64,000 bases of DNA, taken from the NCBI GenBank assembly GCA_003415625.1, contig PYIU01000001.1, forward strand, positions 6,636,210 through 6,700,209, written 5' to 3'. The DNA is from Aquanectria penicillioides. Lineage: Eukaryota > Ascomycota > Sordariomycetes > Hypocreales > Nectriaceae. The notes beneath the pieces were generated by a model. The model searched no databases and had not been told where the DNA came from. It saw nothing but the letters and a program-made list of their open reading frames with translations. The translations under genes and the position numbers were made by a program. Positions 1 through 12,601 of the stretch are shown here, in pieces (positions within the stretch are counted from its first letter, which is position 1; every line of letters starts with the position of its first letter).

Positions 1-2427
1 GCGAGGAGTGGAGGGTGGGCAGCCCCATGGGCCACCAGGTTGGTAGCTTAACCTTTGGCTGGGTTGGACTGGATGGGGGGCCTGGTCGATATCTGCGGCA
101 CCTCAGTAGACTCGAGTCACTCGAGTCGATTCGGTTTTTTTTTTCTGGGCCGCGAGCGGGTCGAAGAGACACCAGCAACGATCCCTACTAAATTTATCGT
201 GGCTCAGGGGGGCCATCGGCGGCTGGCCGTTGGTTGGTTTTCGCTGCGCTGTTGTGCAGACGGTGATGCGTGATGCCCTGTTGCAGTCACCTCCCACCTG
301 TGTTGGTTGTGGTGGTGAAGATGGAGGGATTCCACCAGACCCAGACTCTGAGCTCGGGCGCTTGACGCATTAGGCTTAGACGGGCTGCCGCCCTTCCTCC
401 CCCTCCCAAAATCTTTCTCACTCTCTTCCGACCGACTTGGTACCGAGATAGTCACATGACTAGCTTGTAATCCTTGATCCACAGCTTTGTGCATTTGAAA
501 CGGTCAGCCAGGTTGTCAAACGGTCACCCCCAATACCTTTGACTTGGAACCCCAGCACCGAGAAGTAACAGCAAGCCCTAGCATCCGTGTACGGTGTTGC
601 TCCCTTCTGTTTCTTTACAACAGTCCAATGTCGGCCATTTACAACATAGGAGTGTCGGGGAATGAGTAAAAAACGTGACATGGCCTTGTCTCGCCCGCCG
701 CGATTCAGACATTCCCGTAATCAGTGTCAAATAAGGTGGGCGTCGTCAGCGACCTTGGAGCGACGACAATGGGACTGCCGTGCACTCTCAAACACCAAAA
801 ATGTGCCGCAAGTTCAAAGACATGCCTACGGTATGTCCTATCAGCTTGTCCATAATCGCCTGCCAACTTCATTTGCCTCCTCGCCCAAAAGCAGCATTGT
901 AAAGCCAGTCAAATCCTCCACTGTGTCGCTCCACGTGACCGTCTAACGCCTTCGAGATCCTACCAGTTTTAGATTGAGTTGACGGAAGTCCGGAAACGTC
1001 TTTTAGCGTCAAGCTTGCTGGAGGAACATTCCCAGTCAGATGGTTTGTGACAGCGCCTTTGACACATTGCGCACCACCCTTTGGTCACCCCACCCAGCAG
1101 CACTCGGCGTCAATTGCGGAACATTTCAGATCTACACCACTTGATTTACTTTTGTCTAGATCGAGAGGATCTGTATGCACTCTCCGTATCTTTGGCACTA
1201 TTTACACCAAGGGGCCCAACTGAGGTCCTGACACGATCCAGGCGAGCGATCCTGCAAAGCGGCAACTGCTTGCCACCTCTTCCCAGTAAAAACATCATTG
1301 GCTAGAAAATTGGGTTCTGGGGTCTAAATAAATTGGTTCCAGCCATTTGACAAAGCAAAGGCCCAGGTTTGAAAGACAGGTCTTGGCATTCGTCTCTATC
1401 AAGTCGAAGAACAACAGTTCGTTTCTAATGGACAGCTCCACAGCCGGGCTTAGCCCCTGGCTCCCTGAGGTCCGGGACGGGACGCTCAACTCACGGATAG
1501 AATCCGCAATATCCAAGTCAGACTTAAATGTCGTTTCCTTTGGGTACCAGTGTCATTTTTTTCTTCATCCTAGGATGCCCACTGCCCGATTATCACCACC
1601 ATCCGACACCTCAGCTTTGGAGCCCCACACAATCCGCAGACCGCGGATGGTATCCGCCAACCCCGCGAGGTTGGTAGTTCTCTCGCGGGCGCAAACTATC
1701 TCGCTACTCCAATCATTGCGGGGCAACATTGAGGTGTTCTTCCAAATGATTTCCCTACGCGAGTTCTCCGCTCATTTATCGATACTCAATAAGGGAAGAT
1801 TCAGAGTCTCAATATAATCAACGCCGGAATTTTTTATTTTTTTTCTGTCAGATACTATCCGTACATCTAACAAATTGTAGGGGGTATGCAAACTATTGGT
1901 TATGAAATGTACTCCGTCCAGAATGCGATATCATCACGTTGACGTATCACCAATGTGGATGACGCCGAGTCTCGGACCGAACACCAGAGGGTCGTTCTCT
2001 AGATCACCAACCAGGGCGAAAGATCAATGTTGTATCAAGAAATATTTGGCTAAGTAACGTGATCGTCATTGCTAACATGGGCTCCCCCGTGCAGGAACGC
2101 TATCCGGGTATCATGTTGGATCCAAAGTGAGTAGGTCATAACGCAACCCCTCAGTCCGAGCCCCCAGCCTAAACTCACCGGTGGACATCAACATTCCTTT
2201 GCAGCCTCCGTCTCGAGTCAGGTTGTAGGGGGTGTGAACGAGCCTCTTTTCTTCTCCCGATCAATCAGGCAGGTCAGATTGCCGATATCGTGATCTAGGA
2301 TCTGAGGGGCACCAGTTCTTCCCCCGCTCTCGTGGCAGGCATAAATTCCCCAATCCAGCTCCCCAAATCCAGAGACAAAAAAAAATATGGAATATACGTA
2401 AATCGTTTCCCCTTATATCTTTTCAAT
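1..2427. other. Gene-poor region, left edge
   Basis: No ORF here has a recognisable family, a conserved motif or a good splice pattern. The longest forward frame (about 1347-1817) begins at a non-ATG codon and its translation looks like random coding. There are short T-rich and A-rich tracts (for example 133-144 and 2378-2387) but no extended repeat. The right end is the likely promoter of the small Cys4 ORF at 2428. Confidence 0.5.
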
Positions 2428-2922
2428 ATGGCCCCCAAACATGTCCGTCATAGATGTGCTATGTGCGGGAGGAGTCGTTCAAGAGACTTTCATCGCCGTC
2501 ACCCTGCTGGACCCGGTCACCCTATCATTCATTCAATCTGTCGTCGGTGTCGCCCTGGTGTTCGCCGAATGAAAACACACGAAAGCCTCCGTACGGAACT
2601 CAAACCTGTCACGCTGCGAGGTTTATCCCGCGTTGTCCATACGGTTCTCCAAACTATCAGCAGCTGCGGTGTCCGAGTGGCCAACACGGCGACTGACAGC
2701 CAAGGCCTCCATGTCCACGTTCATCACCATCACTGGCATCAACCTTCGGAGGTTACGCTGCGGGATAGCTCCTTGGCTGCCAGCAGGACGACTCTAGGCC
2801 GTCGCAGCACATATCATTCAGATGTCTCTGAACTTCCTTGCTCTGATAGGCGAATTTCAGAAATGCCTGTCAGTCCAGGATTGGCCCCTGTCGAGCTTCC
2901 AGCATACCACGTCGACTCCTAG
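2428..2922 (+). CDS. Small Cys4 (zinc-ribbon-like) hypothetical protein
   Basis: This is an intronless ATG-started frame of 164 residues. The N-terminus carries two CxxC pairs, Cys10-x2-Cys13 and Cys38-x2-Cys41, separated by 24 residues. The spacer is rich in Arg and His and contains an RHPAGPG stretch, which looks like a four-cysteine zinc-binding knuckle. The remaining roughly 120 residues are polar, with a His-rich patch (HVHHHHWH) and no obvious fold. The pattern resembles small uncharacterised Cys4 proteins I associate with sordariomycete genomes, but I cannot name the family. I chose the ATG at 2428 because it is the only ATG upstream of the cysteines in this frame. It sits alone in a gene-poor stretch, so it may be lineage-specific, or it could be a chance ORF. 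Zinc binding is inferred from the cysteine spacing only. Confidence 0.45.
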   Translation: MAPKHVRHRCAMCGRSRSRDFHRRHPAGPGHPIIHSICRRCRPGVRRMKTHESLRTELKPVTLRGLSRVVHTVLQTISSCGVRVANTATDSQGLHVHVHHHHWHQPSEVTLRDSSLAASRTTLGRRSTYHSDVSELPCSDRRISEMPVSPGLAPVELPAYHVDS

Positions 2923-5900
2923 GACATTTGACCGCCAGTGCCGCCAAAACCAAGATGCAATCAAAAGGAGCTCAGCTACGCTAGCTAAAAAGACTATCCG
3001 CCTACCTGGAAAACGCCAGGGTCGCGAAATGGGAACAAAGCTACCTGCTGCCAGCCAGCGTGTATTAGGTGATACAAGAGGTGCTAGGTAGGCGAATACC
3101 CTGATGATGCACGGTGCAGGTGGGGATGCCGAGGTGGAGAAAACAACACCTGCCACCAGAACACAACACAAACTTCAAGTTTTTTTTTAGTTTTTTTTAG
3201 TTTTTCTTTTTTTATATATTTGGGAAGAACTGTTTGATGAGCAATGAAATTTACGGTTGATCATATATTAACGTAGTTATTATCAGTGTCTTCTTGGGCC
3301 ATCGACGCACTATTCTAGTATAAGAATAGGTCTCGTATACCCTCAGTCAGATCATTGGCACATATGGGAGGAGATTTAGATCAACCCAGATCGCAAGACT
3401 TGGTACATAGGAATTCGCCAATAGAATCAAATACCGGAAAGACAGTCCAACATGGGCGGATGGGTCAACAGTGCAGCGCGTTGATCAACGTGGGGTGGGG
3501 TGGTAAACTTAAGTCTTCCGTTTAAAACGGTGTGGGCGGCAATAATACGGTAGTTATGATGATGACATTTGTGCAAGGCCAGGAGAGGCTGGGGGAGGCT
3601 GGGAGGGGCTGTGTCGGGTACATTACCATCCGGCTCACCTAAGCTCGGTTCATGCCCATCGCAAAAGCGGCATCAGCCAGCCAAAGTCGATGCAGAGGTG
3701 CACTGGCATGATCCTAGCTGGCGATTGGTCCCACCGCAACTCAGTAAAGACTGCACAAAAAAAAAACACTGACACAGACCAAGACAGCGGGAGTCTAGAT
3801 GGCATTGGCACGGGAAACCAACGCATCTCACCCGGACGGACCATCCACAGTGCTACACCCATTCTCTCACGCAGTAGACGGTTTCAGTGGGCGGGTGACA
3901 TTCATGTGCCCTAGATAAAGTATGGCCCAACGCATGTCAGACCAGGATCTTGTGTGGTACGTGACGGACAAGAGATCATGTACGGAGGAGATGACTGGGC
4001 GAGATCTGATCAACCGAAACATGTCGACGACCACACACAAGCCGAGCACCAGATGGCACGAGTCACCGACCGACTGGAAGAACTGCCCATGATGATGGCA
4101 ATCCAGACATGCAACCAGGCAATCAGCCTCACAATCACCAAGGTCGTCCTCACCAAACACCCATGTTAGGTTCTACACTGCCCTGTTTGACATCCTTCCA
4201 AAAAGCCCCTCCCCCCTCAGTCATGGAAGCTCCCGTCTCTCACACCCCCCTCTAATAAAAAACTAGCAAATAACAACGCATGTTCCCACCCCTAAAGGTC
4301 TCCTTGCTTCTGGTGCAAGTCTTTGTCACCCAAAAATTCCGGTTTGACAAGAAGGGAAATCACCGAGGCTGTGCAACCGGTTCCAATTCATCGAATCGCT
4401 TCCTCGCTTCCCTATGCCCATGTCACGCTCAATCTCCATGAGCGCTAATCGAGAAACAGAGACCGGTACGTACCGCGTGCGAGGGACGTGACCTGCCCTT
4501 CCCGGGGGGGGCTTGCTTTGCTTGGATCCGAGAAATGAAATTGGCGCGAGGATGCAGAGGGATTCACAAGGCCATGATCCACTTAGTCGCAAAGTGGCTC
4601 CTAGCTTGCTTTAACTTCCACCCAGGGTTTGACAGCAAAATACTGCACGCATTGGTAACAACCCCCCGCGGCGCCGCCTCTGCCGCTACCAGGCTAGCCT
4701 CGATTCGCTGGCGTTTCGTGACGATGAAACTCATCTGACGATACAGCTTGCCGAGGGCTTCCCCCGGACTTGGAAAGTATCTCCTCATTCTTCATGCTGT
4801 TGTCCCCCAGGCGTAGCGTAGCAGTCGAGCACTGCCTGCTCCATAGACCGGGTTCTAGTCTGCTGTTCGGCTTCATCTCATCTCGTTACAGAAACTCGAA
4901 ACTACAAGAATAGAATTCGATGCTCTTCCGTGCCCCTGGAACCACAGGGGACCCAGAAAAAAAAATAAAGCAGCTGGAAACGGACCCCATCCATCTGCAA
5001 CATCTACAACACTGCCTCCTCCAAAACGTCTTTTAGGTACCGTTCCCCCTCCACGTACCTATCGGCATCGTCCCCTTTACAAAGAGGCCCTCTGAAATGC
5101 CAAGATTTTTGAGGCTGAGGGGAAAGAGGTGGGGGCGCGCGTGTTTGAGAATACGTGCTTCATGTTGCTTTTGCTTCCAAAATTCCAAACCCCATGATTC
5201 CACACTCTCCGTTACTAACAGGCCTGGATGTCGATCGCCTCCATATCTCTTGTCAAGGCCTATTTCAAAGACCGTCCCAGCTGCCATGCAACTACTCTAC
5301 ACCATGCGACTCCGCCCCAGCCTTACACGCGGCCCGCGATGTGATCCCCTTGGCCATCTCCACAACTCTAGGCTGTGCTGCAATGCATTGTATGTACGGT
5401 ATGCCCATATGGATCTTATTCCCAAGCATGCCCTGATTGAGTTCATTGCGTGAACTGATCTACCTTCGGGTCTCATGAGTTTCCATGAGGTCGGGCGCAA
5501 TGCGGAGATGAATACGGTAGTAGCCGGCCATAGTCTCGTCCTTAGTTTAGTGAACGATAACAAGTGTTGAGCATTTGAGCATCCCCGCCAGCTTCGGAGA
5601 CAAGATTGCGTCGACGGCCCCTGCTTCCCGTCATTCCCACTGACCGATGTCGCCGTCATGACATCAGTTTCAGCTGCCCACTGCATCTGTTCAACCTCGA
5701 TTCGTGCATGGGGCTTCTAGTTTTCTAGTTGCCTAGAGGTTTACGCGGCCCAAAAGAAGCTTATCCGCCTTTGCTGAGGGCTGGTAGGTCCAGAGCTACC
5801 ATGCCTCGCAGATCGCCCCCCTCGAGTTCCACTCACACCCAACGTCATTGTCATTTTGGTATCGATGCCTCTCGGGAAGTGCCCCCATGTTTCATCGGAC

Positions 5901-6751
5901 CAGCGTCTGTCGTATACGAGGTTTCCCATCAGCCTCAATTTTGGGGAATCCCGAATGAAACTTTTTAGTTATGGGGGGTGTTCTTTTTTTTTTCTTCCAA
6001 GAAAAGCCACCCGGCACATTCGGCGCCAACGGTGCGGGCGGCAGGTGCTTTGTGAGGCCATAACTGTTCACAGTAATACCGAGCGACACGCCCCATTTCA
6101 TCATCGGGGCGGTGCAAACTTGTGCAAGGTCCCTTTGTGGTCTGACCGCCATGTGAATGACCGCTTGAAGCTAACCAACGATATGTGAGAGAAGCTTTTT
6201 TTGTATTTTCTGTAACATTGAAATGCGCCGTTCATGTCGGTAAGCTGCGAATATCAATATTCTGCCTTGCCCCAAGCCGCTTCCTTTGGTTAGCGACATG
6301 TCATCCTTCCATATCCTTCACTGCCACACTAATACGCTGGGAAGGGGAAGGGGGTCTGCACATGTTGGTGGTATTATGTTCCTGCATTTCAGTGCCGCTG
6401 TAATACAACTGAGCTAAGACCATCTGGACCTGGTTGTTGTTCATTCATCTGAGTACTCTATAGCGCTCATGAATCGAGGAGTAGGGATTGGGTGGCCCCA
6501 AAGTCATCAAATCAAACATCAAGAAAATCCGAAACAGAAAACAAGAAACGCCTTGGGGCCTGAAACGCCAGTATCCAGTGGTATCATCATCCGTCTATCC
6601 TACAATCGCCCGTTTTCACCTCTCCTGCCTTCTTCCTTTTCTTCGCATAAACAAAGGGAATTTCGCTTTTTAGCACAGGTGGCTCCGAGAAAAAAAATTA
6701 TTATGTGCATCGTAAAACACAATGGGTGTGTTGTGGCACAACTCTGACAAC
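2923..6751. other. Gene-poor intergenic region
   Basis: This is about 3.8 kb with no supportable gene. A T-rich block at roughly 3180-3222, made of runs of T broken by single A or G, is the only clear compositional feature. The scattered frames of 60-130 codons begin at non-ATG codons or have no recognisable content. The right end is the 3' flank of the alternative oxidase gene. Confidence 0.5.
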
Positions 6752-7966
6752 TCAGATAATATCGGCGCGTTCGTATCCGGCGGGCTGCAAAGCAGGCTTG
6801 GGAGCCTCGCGGTCCTTGAACTCGCTGACAAATGGGTTCGGGTCCTCATTCTGGTTAAGGTTGCCCAGGGTGTGGTTGACGCCGCGATGGACGGCCTCGT
6901 CGGCGCGGATGTAGAGGATAAGATCCTTCATGGTTCGGTGTTCCTCGGGAATGGCCCAATACTGATTTTGTCCTCAGTCAGCATAAAGTGTCTTTTTTTT
7001 TTCAGCACACATCAGCTTGTCAACCACTAACCTGAATAGCAATATCGGGAATTTGGAACTTGGGGTCTGCCCATCTGGGAAGATGGCCATCTTCGATCTC
7101 CTTGATGCATCGTGTGTAAGTGTGAACGGCCTCCTCTTCAAGATATCCAACGAATCGATGTACGATCTTGGGCGAAATGAGATATGAGACGAATAGTCCG
7201 TTGAAAAAGACTCCCTGGGCACCAATGATCATCATCTTCATAAACCAACCAGGTTCGCACATCTTCATAAAGGTCAACAAGTGCATTCTCTCGTTGTAAC
7301 TCTCTTCAAGGAGTGTCTCGATCCAGCCGTTATCTCGTTTCATTCGGCGGAGGCTACCGAGGTGACGTAGCATTCCACCAACCATACCGGGCACACCGGC
7401 CACGCTTTCAAGAAAGATGAAGCGAATCAACTGTCACCACATGTTAGTAGACCAATGTCATAACTAAGGGCTAGTTTAAAAGAGGACAGGCGTACCCATT
7501 GAGCTTCCGTTAGTGGTTTGGCTGCTTCAATAGCAGTCGTCGGGTGCTTCTTATCAACCTGTTGCTCGCGGTCCATGCCTGTGGCTTTATCCATACAGTA
7601 TCTGGCAAAACGCACAATCTTCCAGGCCGCCCAGTCGCCCGCCCCTCGAGGCTCACGATGGGCCGGAACCACCGACGCCATCTCCTCGTATGTGTAGCCA
7701 TGGTGAGGCCATGCTGGCTTAGTCGTCTTGATATGGGCAGTGTCCTTGGCCGGGAAAAAATCCCGAAGCTGTGTAGCCGGAGTCGACGAAAACAGTCGAG
7801 TTTGGTGATGTTGAGCAGCGGCACACGTCAACCTCAGGCCTGCTGGAGATCGAAGAGGCGATGAGGAAGAGGTAGCTGAACGAACGAAGCCAAGTACTGC
7901 AGCTTTGCCTAGCTGAGCGGCTTGCCTCGAGGCGTTGATGTGAGTCTGAATCTGAGTAGAGAGCAT
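6752..7966 (-). CDS. aox1: Mitochondrial alternative oxidase
   Basis: This encodes a ubiquinol:oxygen oxidoreductase of the inner mitochondrial membrane that bypasses complexes III and IV. It has three exons, 7966-7496, 7430-7032 and 6961-6752, with GT-AG introns of 65 and 70 bp, giving 359 residues. The N-terminus is Arg/Ser-rich and acidic-poor, as expected for a mitochondrial presequence. The di-iron ligand motifs are all present: Glu165 in LESVAGVPG, Glu204 and His207 in NERMHL, LEEEAVH at about 254-260, and RADEAVH with Glu312 and His315. The length matches fungal AOX. The C-terminus ends in a Tyr-Glu-Arg-Ala-Asp-Ile-Ile tail. Family members are typically induced when the cytochrome pathway is blocked, but I see no diagnostic promoter element here. 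The frame is intact, with no sign of the one-base deletions seen in other genes of the window. Confidence 0.96.
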
Positions 7967-9448
7967 TGAGAGGAGACTTGGGCAAACAAGTTTTAATATA
8001 AGAGAGATTGGCAGATGTCGAGGGTGTTTGATAGTGGTCAGAAAAGAGACTTAGTGATATTGGAGATGATACACAAACTAAAGTAATTCATGCCTAGCGA
8101 GGCTCATCGAGACTTTTATATGTGGATGTCTCGGAGTGAGGCACGGGCGACAGCAGCCATGAATAACAACACACTCCCCCGGCGACCAATGTCTCATCCC
8201 GGTGAGCAAGTACGGGCAGAAAGCCTGTGCGCTAGGAGAAATTTGGCTGGCAAGAGGCGATACGGGCACAACGAAGACGGACCGGATGGCACAAGCCAAG
8301 CCAAGGTGAAGCGCCAGAGGGTACACAGCTTGTCTGCGGCGACAACGGATCCAGGTGCGGCCGCCCTGCGGCGAATCAGCGGGCCGGTGAGTGGATGCGC
8401 CAGGTCGCTGAATCGGCGAAGGGGTTCGTCAAAGGTGCAATCTGGGCGGCCACGTGAGAGAGTGGCATCGGGAGGACTCGGGATTGGGTTTTGGTGAACG
8501 GCGGGCGCGGTCGGATTGGGACCACAGATGACCTAAAGAGGGAACACAGCTATGATGAGTTTAACGAGTCGGCATACAGCGGAGATGGGGAATCCACACA
8601 AGAGAGCAAGTAGGGGGGTTGAAAATACTTGTTGGCCTCGCCTCGGTCTCGCGCCTCTGTCGGGGCGAGGGCGCGAGGTCATCCTCAGTTGCACCATTTG
8701 TGATTTGACCATCATGGTCACGGGAATTAGTTGCGGCATGGGGGCAGTCATGGATCAGCTATCTACACGAGCCTCACCTCGTGAGTTAGACCGGGGATGA
8801 GGATTGGCCTCTTGCCCGCTGGGGGACTTATGGACAATTCATGCCGTGCCGTGAGTCGAGGGTATTGGTCCGCTCCTTGGCAACATCGTCAGGTCAGAAT
8901 TGATCAGAATCTACCCCGAAATAAAAAAGACGAGGATAAGAGTTAGCCGGCGTCAAACCCGCAGATAGCACTCTTTTCATTCATCAACGAATCTGTATCT
9001 TCAAGAGTCACGGTGATGATAGCCGATCTCGCAGCTTGTATGGGGTATGAAGCCCCGAGGATTGCATTTGATGTAGGGTAGGACAAGGGGGCGAAGGAGA
9101 AGCCGGTGGCAAGTTCCAACACATCCTTGTCATAATTATCTCAAGTTTATACAGTACGAGGATCAAGAAGGACGCTGGGAGTGGATCGTAGGGAAGAGAA
9201 ACGTGACAAATCTACCGGAACCACTGATTTGGTCTTTTAGTTGATGACCTGGGGACTGGCTGCAGCAACGAAGCACACACTTCGATCGGGGTAGCCGTGT
9301 TATTTATGAGAGAAAAAGCTCCGGTGCTATGTCAACAATGCAACGTGATGACTCAGGATCAAGAGCTCAATGAACCCAATACAATATACAAACAAGCAGA
9401 GCCCGTCAGCCAATATTTGTAAACTGAGCAAACTGAAGAGTCTTCCAC

Positions 9449-9470
9449 CGGACTCGGACTCGGACTCGGC
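9449..9470. repeat. GGACTC hexamer microsatellite
   Basis: Three to four tandem copies of a GGACTC unit lie in intergenic DNA between alternative oxidase and eIF3j. The array is short and has no evident function. Confidence 0.5.
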
Positions 9471-10117
9471 CTTCCAGACAGGACAGGAAAGATGGCGTGA
9501 GCAAATACAGCCACAAGGAATGAAGATATCCATGCAGCGTACAAGGCAAGGCTCCTGGGGATAGGGTACCAGGCTGGAGATTAAATCTGCTCTTCATGTG
9601 ACTCACATAGGTCATGGCGTGGATGGGTCCCAGGAGGACAGTGCTGAGGCCATCAAATACCTCAGTTATATGAGGTCTCGATCAATCGGCGATTGAATTC
9701 TTTCTCCCGGGGGCGATTAGAAACGGGCGTAACACGGACTCAAGGGAATCTCAAGCTTGTTTATGTGTTCAGACCATGCTGACCAGGTGTTGTTGAGACG
9801 ATGTGGATATCAATGATTGCTAGGTCCCGAAGGTAGTGGATCAATGATGTGGTGGTGAAGATACATTTGAAAGAGAGTTCCGGGCCGAGGTAGATGTGAA
9901 TTGAAGAGATTTTGCACTTGTATGCGATGCATCGTGGGTGTCGGGCCTGGTCATCATTGATATCGCATCACATATGGTGGTAAAGCGAAGGCAGTGTGAG
10001 TGTGGGCGGATGATGGATGGGCATCGGCGCGTGCACACGAGATTTGGCGATTGACATGGCTTGACGCGCTAGACTTACCCAGATATGGATTGGCCTTGGT
10101 GGTGACGTTGGGAGCGG

Positions 10118-10143
10118 AAAAAAAAAAAAAAAAAAAAAAAAAA
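10118..10143. repeat. Poly(A) run
   Basis: An uninterrupted A tract of about 25 bases lies upstream of the eIF3j gene. There is no target-site duplication or upstream element remnant to suggest a retroposon tail. It may act as a nucleosome-excluding poly(dA:dT) tract; that is inference. Confidence 0.6.
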
Positions 10144-10235
10144 GAAGGAATTTACCCCTCCATGACCAGCCGGCTGCCCCTCCTTCTCTTTTGCTAGCCC
10201 GCCGCCCGCTATGCTCCACGTCTCCGTCCTTCGGG

Positions 10236-10276
10236 CACATGCACACGCACACATGCACACACACACACACACACAA
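10236..10276. repeat. CA dinucleotide microsatellite
   Basis: A roughly 40-base stretch of imperfect then perfect CA repeats lies about 290 bases upstream of the eIF3j start codon. It is a likely polymorphic simple repeat. Confidence 0.65.
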
Positions 10277-10560
10277 TTGGGTGCGTCCCGCTGCGTGTCT
10301 TTGTGCCTGAAGTGCAAAACTTAGCCCTCGCGTCTCCATTCCCACCTTTCTCCCATCCAACCACACATCTCCCTGTCGCCCCGTCTCCCCGTCTCCTCCT
10401 CCTCCTCCTCCCCTCTCCGTTCGAGAACAGGCCTCCCTGCTGTTGTTCGCCCTCGCCGACGTCTTCTCTGTTCCAAGACATATCTCTGCCAACCATTCCG
10501 ACGTCATCCGCCGGGCAAGATACCCCTACGCAAACCTACACCCCTTGACGACCTGACATC

Positions 10561-11735
10561 ATGCCTCCCAAGCAGTGGGGTAAGACTTCACCACCCTATT
10601 TCCCACGTAGCCCTAGATTCCATCATTACAAATACCCCCGATGCCCTCTCATCTTATCTTGAACCTTACACGTCTCCTCAGGCAATTTGGATGCCTCTGC
10701 CGATAACCATGATCAACAGTTTTGACTCGGGCTTCCCTGGCTAACACCCGGCTTTGATAGACGAGGAGGATAGCGACTCCGATAGCTCTTCCAGTTCTCC
10801 CGCCGCCACCGCCACCACCGCCGCCGGACGCCGCAAGTTTGACGATGAGGAAGACGATAGTGATGTAAGTCATGTCACATATGCCGCTGTTCTTCCTACA
10901 CCATGTCGTATCAGTCCCCGCTAACCTCGTTGACCCTTCACCCCAGGTCCTCGATTCGTGGGATGCCGATGAAGACTCCGAGGCAGAGCGTGAAAAGGCC
11001 AAGAAGGCTGCCGAAGCCAAAGCCAAAGCCGTTGCTGACGCTGCTGCCAACAAGAAGTCCAAGGGCCAGCGTATTGCCATGCACCAGGCTGACCGCGCCC
11101 GTGAGCGTGCCGCAGCTGATGCTGATGCAGGGGAGCTTGAGAACGAGACAGAGGCAGAGCGCCGTGAGCGTCTTCGTCGCACCGAGCAAGACGCTGACTT
11201 GGCCCACGCCGCTGACCTCTTTGGAGATGCCGGTTTGAGTGCTGGCCGTGCCAAGACCAAGACCGCCGCCGTTGTCATTGACTCCAAGGACCCCACCAAC
11301 ACTGTCGATATCGCCAAGCTTCCCCTCTTTGATCCCAAGACCAAGGCTCAGTTCGACCTTCTTCGCGCTACTCTCAGCCCTGTCATCTCAGCCCACTCAA
11401 AGAAGGCCCACTATACTCTCTTCCTCCAGGAGTTCACCAAGGCTCTTGCCAAGGAGATGCCTAGTGACCAGATCAAGAAGCTTGCCAGCAGCATCACTGC
11501 TCTCGGCAACGAGAAGATGAGAGAGGAGAAGGCAGCTGACAAGACTGGCAAAAAGACCAAAGCTGCCAAGACCAAGACTTCCCTTGTCACCGGTCGTGCT
11601 AACACCGCGGATGTCAACGATTATGGCGAAGAAGACACCTTTGGAGAGTGCGTCCCCCCCCTGAGGTAAAACGTTGACACAATCGCTAACACTGTTTTCT
11701 CTTTTTTCTTTTCTTTTAGTGATGACTTCATGTGA
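10561..11735 (+). CDS. HCR1: Translation initiation factor eIF3 subunit j
   Basis: This is the loosely attached j subunit of eIF3, which binds the 40S decoding centre and also acts in 20S pre-rRNA processing and ribosome recycling. It has four exons: 10561-10579, 10761-10864, 10947-11647 and 11720-11735. The introns are 181, 82 and 72 bp and the product is 279 residues. The spliced N-terminus reads MPPKQWDDEEDSDSDS, followed by the acidic stretch and VLDSWDADED, which is the family hallmark. A charged Lys/Ala/Glu coiled-coil region follows. The last exon adds only the end of the conserved DTFGDDDFM tail, which supports the final intron. Without the first intron the conserved N-terminus would be missed. 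All frames are intact. Confidence 0.93.
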
Positions 11736-12601
11736 AGTGCTTTTGACGTTGCAATAGAGACGTGCGACACTTCCATCACCTAATCCGCGCCAATACTTGC
11801 AGTACCTAGTTGAGCATGTCAGGCCCAGCAAGGAACTCGCTCTTCCCAATAGTGGAAGCGGTCTAATACCCCAACATGACCAGCGCTGTACGCGTCAAGT
11901 TCCTATGGCCCCGCCTCGACATTTCTGGGCATACCGACTGATGTAGGGGCAAAGTCTTGAAGGGGTGGCGTTGCTGGAGGCTGAGGTAATGTTGGATGGA
12001 CGATGACGAAATGAAATTGAATGGGAAGACTGGTTGGTTTCCGATAGGGACTGGTTAAAAGACAAAGGATTACCGTGCATTTGGTCCTTTAATGCATTTG
12101 CGTTGTTTGCATAGGCGTTTAGACAATATTCATACAACTCATGCTAGAGGCCTTGTTTGCATGCGGGTCGGTCGGTATTGAGGAATCATATGGGAGAATT
12201 TGAGAACGCATAAAATACAGATTGATTGATTCTAATTCAAAATCTCTACAACTAATTGCAGAAGTCCATTTGTTCATGAACATATCAAGCTTGGCAGGGG
12301 TATCTTCGTCAGCTTAGCCTGCGGTCATGCACCTGGTGAGTTGGGACTCGACCAGAGGCCATCATGCGGGGGTCTCTGTAACCCAGAAAAATAAGTAAAA
12401 GTCAAACCCCAGTTAACTCCTCATAAAAGATTCCCATCCTGTATAAACCCAACGCCATAAAGTCTCCTCTTTGCATTGACGCGCGCCTCATAGCATCCTT
12501 GTCCCAAATAAATGTACATCGTTGCGCATGAAGTCGTCGTCTCAAAAGGAAAAGAGCAACCGAAGCAATGGAGTAGAGTAGGGGAGCTGATTTTGCTAGG
12601 C
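11736..12601. other. Convergent 3' flanks
   Basis: This is the tail-to-tail region between eIF3j (+) and MDM31 (-). It is comparatively AT-rich toward 12180-12300. No gene is supported. Short frames at about 12402-12729 on the minus strand are not protein-like. Confidence 0.5.

Larger units (their letters stand above)
7967..10560. other. Intergenic region with simple repeats
   Basis: This is the divergent region between alternative oxidase and the eIF3j gene. No convincing ORF was found. It holds a GGACTC hexamer repeat near 9450-9470, a long A run at about 10118-10143 and a CA/CACACA microsatellite at about 10236-10276. The last 250 bases are pyrimidine-rich with (CTC)n near 10395-10412, a composition common in leaders and core promoters of highly expressed fungal genes. 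Confidence 0.5.

Noticed and set aside
1347..1817. 156-codon plus-strand ORF
   Set aside because: It starts at a non-ATG codon, has no recognisable motif and no splice support.
2668..2740. tRNA-like A-box (GTGTCCGAGTGGCC)
   Set aside because: No matching T-arm, anticodon stem or acceptor stem, and it lies inside the Cys4 ORF.
10118..10143. Possible retroposon poly(A) tail
   Set aside because: No target-site duplication or element body next to it; treated as a simple A tract.
9968..10507. 179-codon minus-strand ORF upstream of eIF3j
   Set aside because: It is translated from CA, poly(A) and CTC repeats; the Val-Cys, Phe and Gly runs are artefacts of low complexity.
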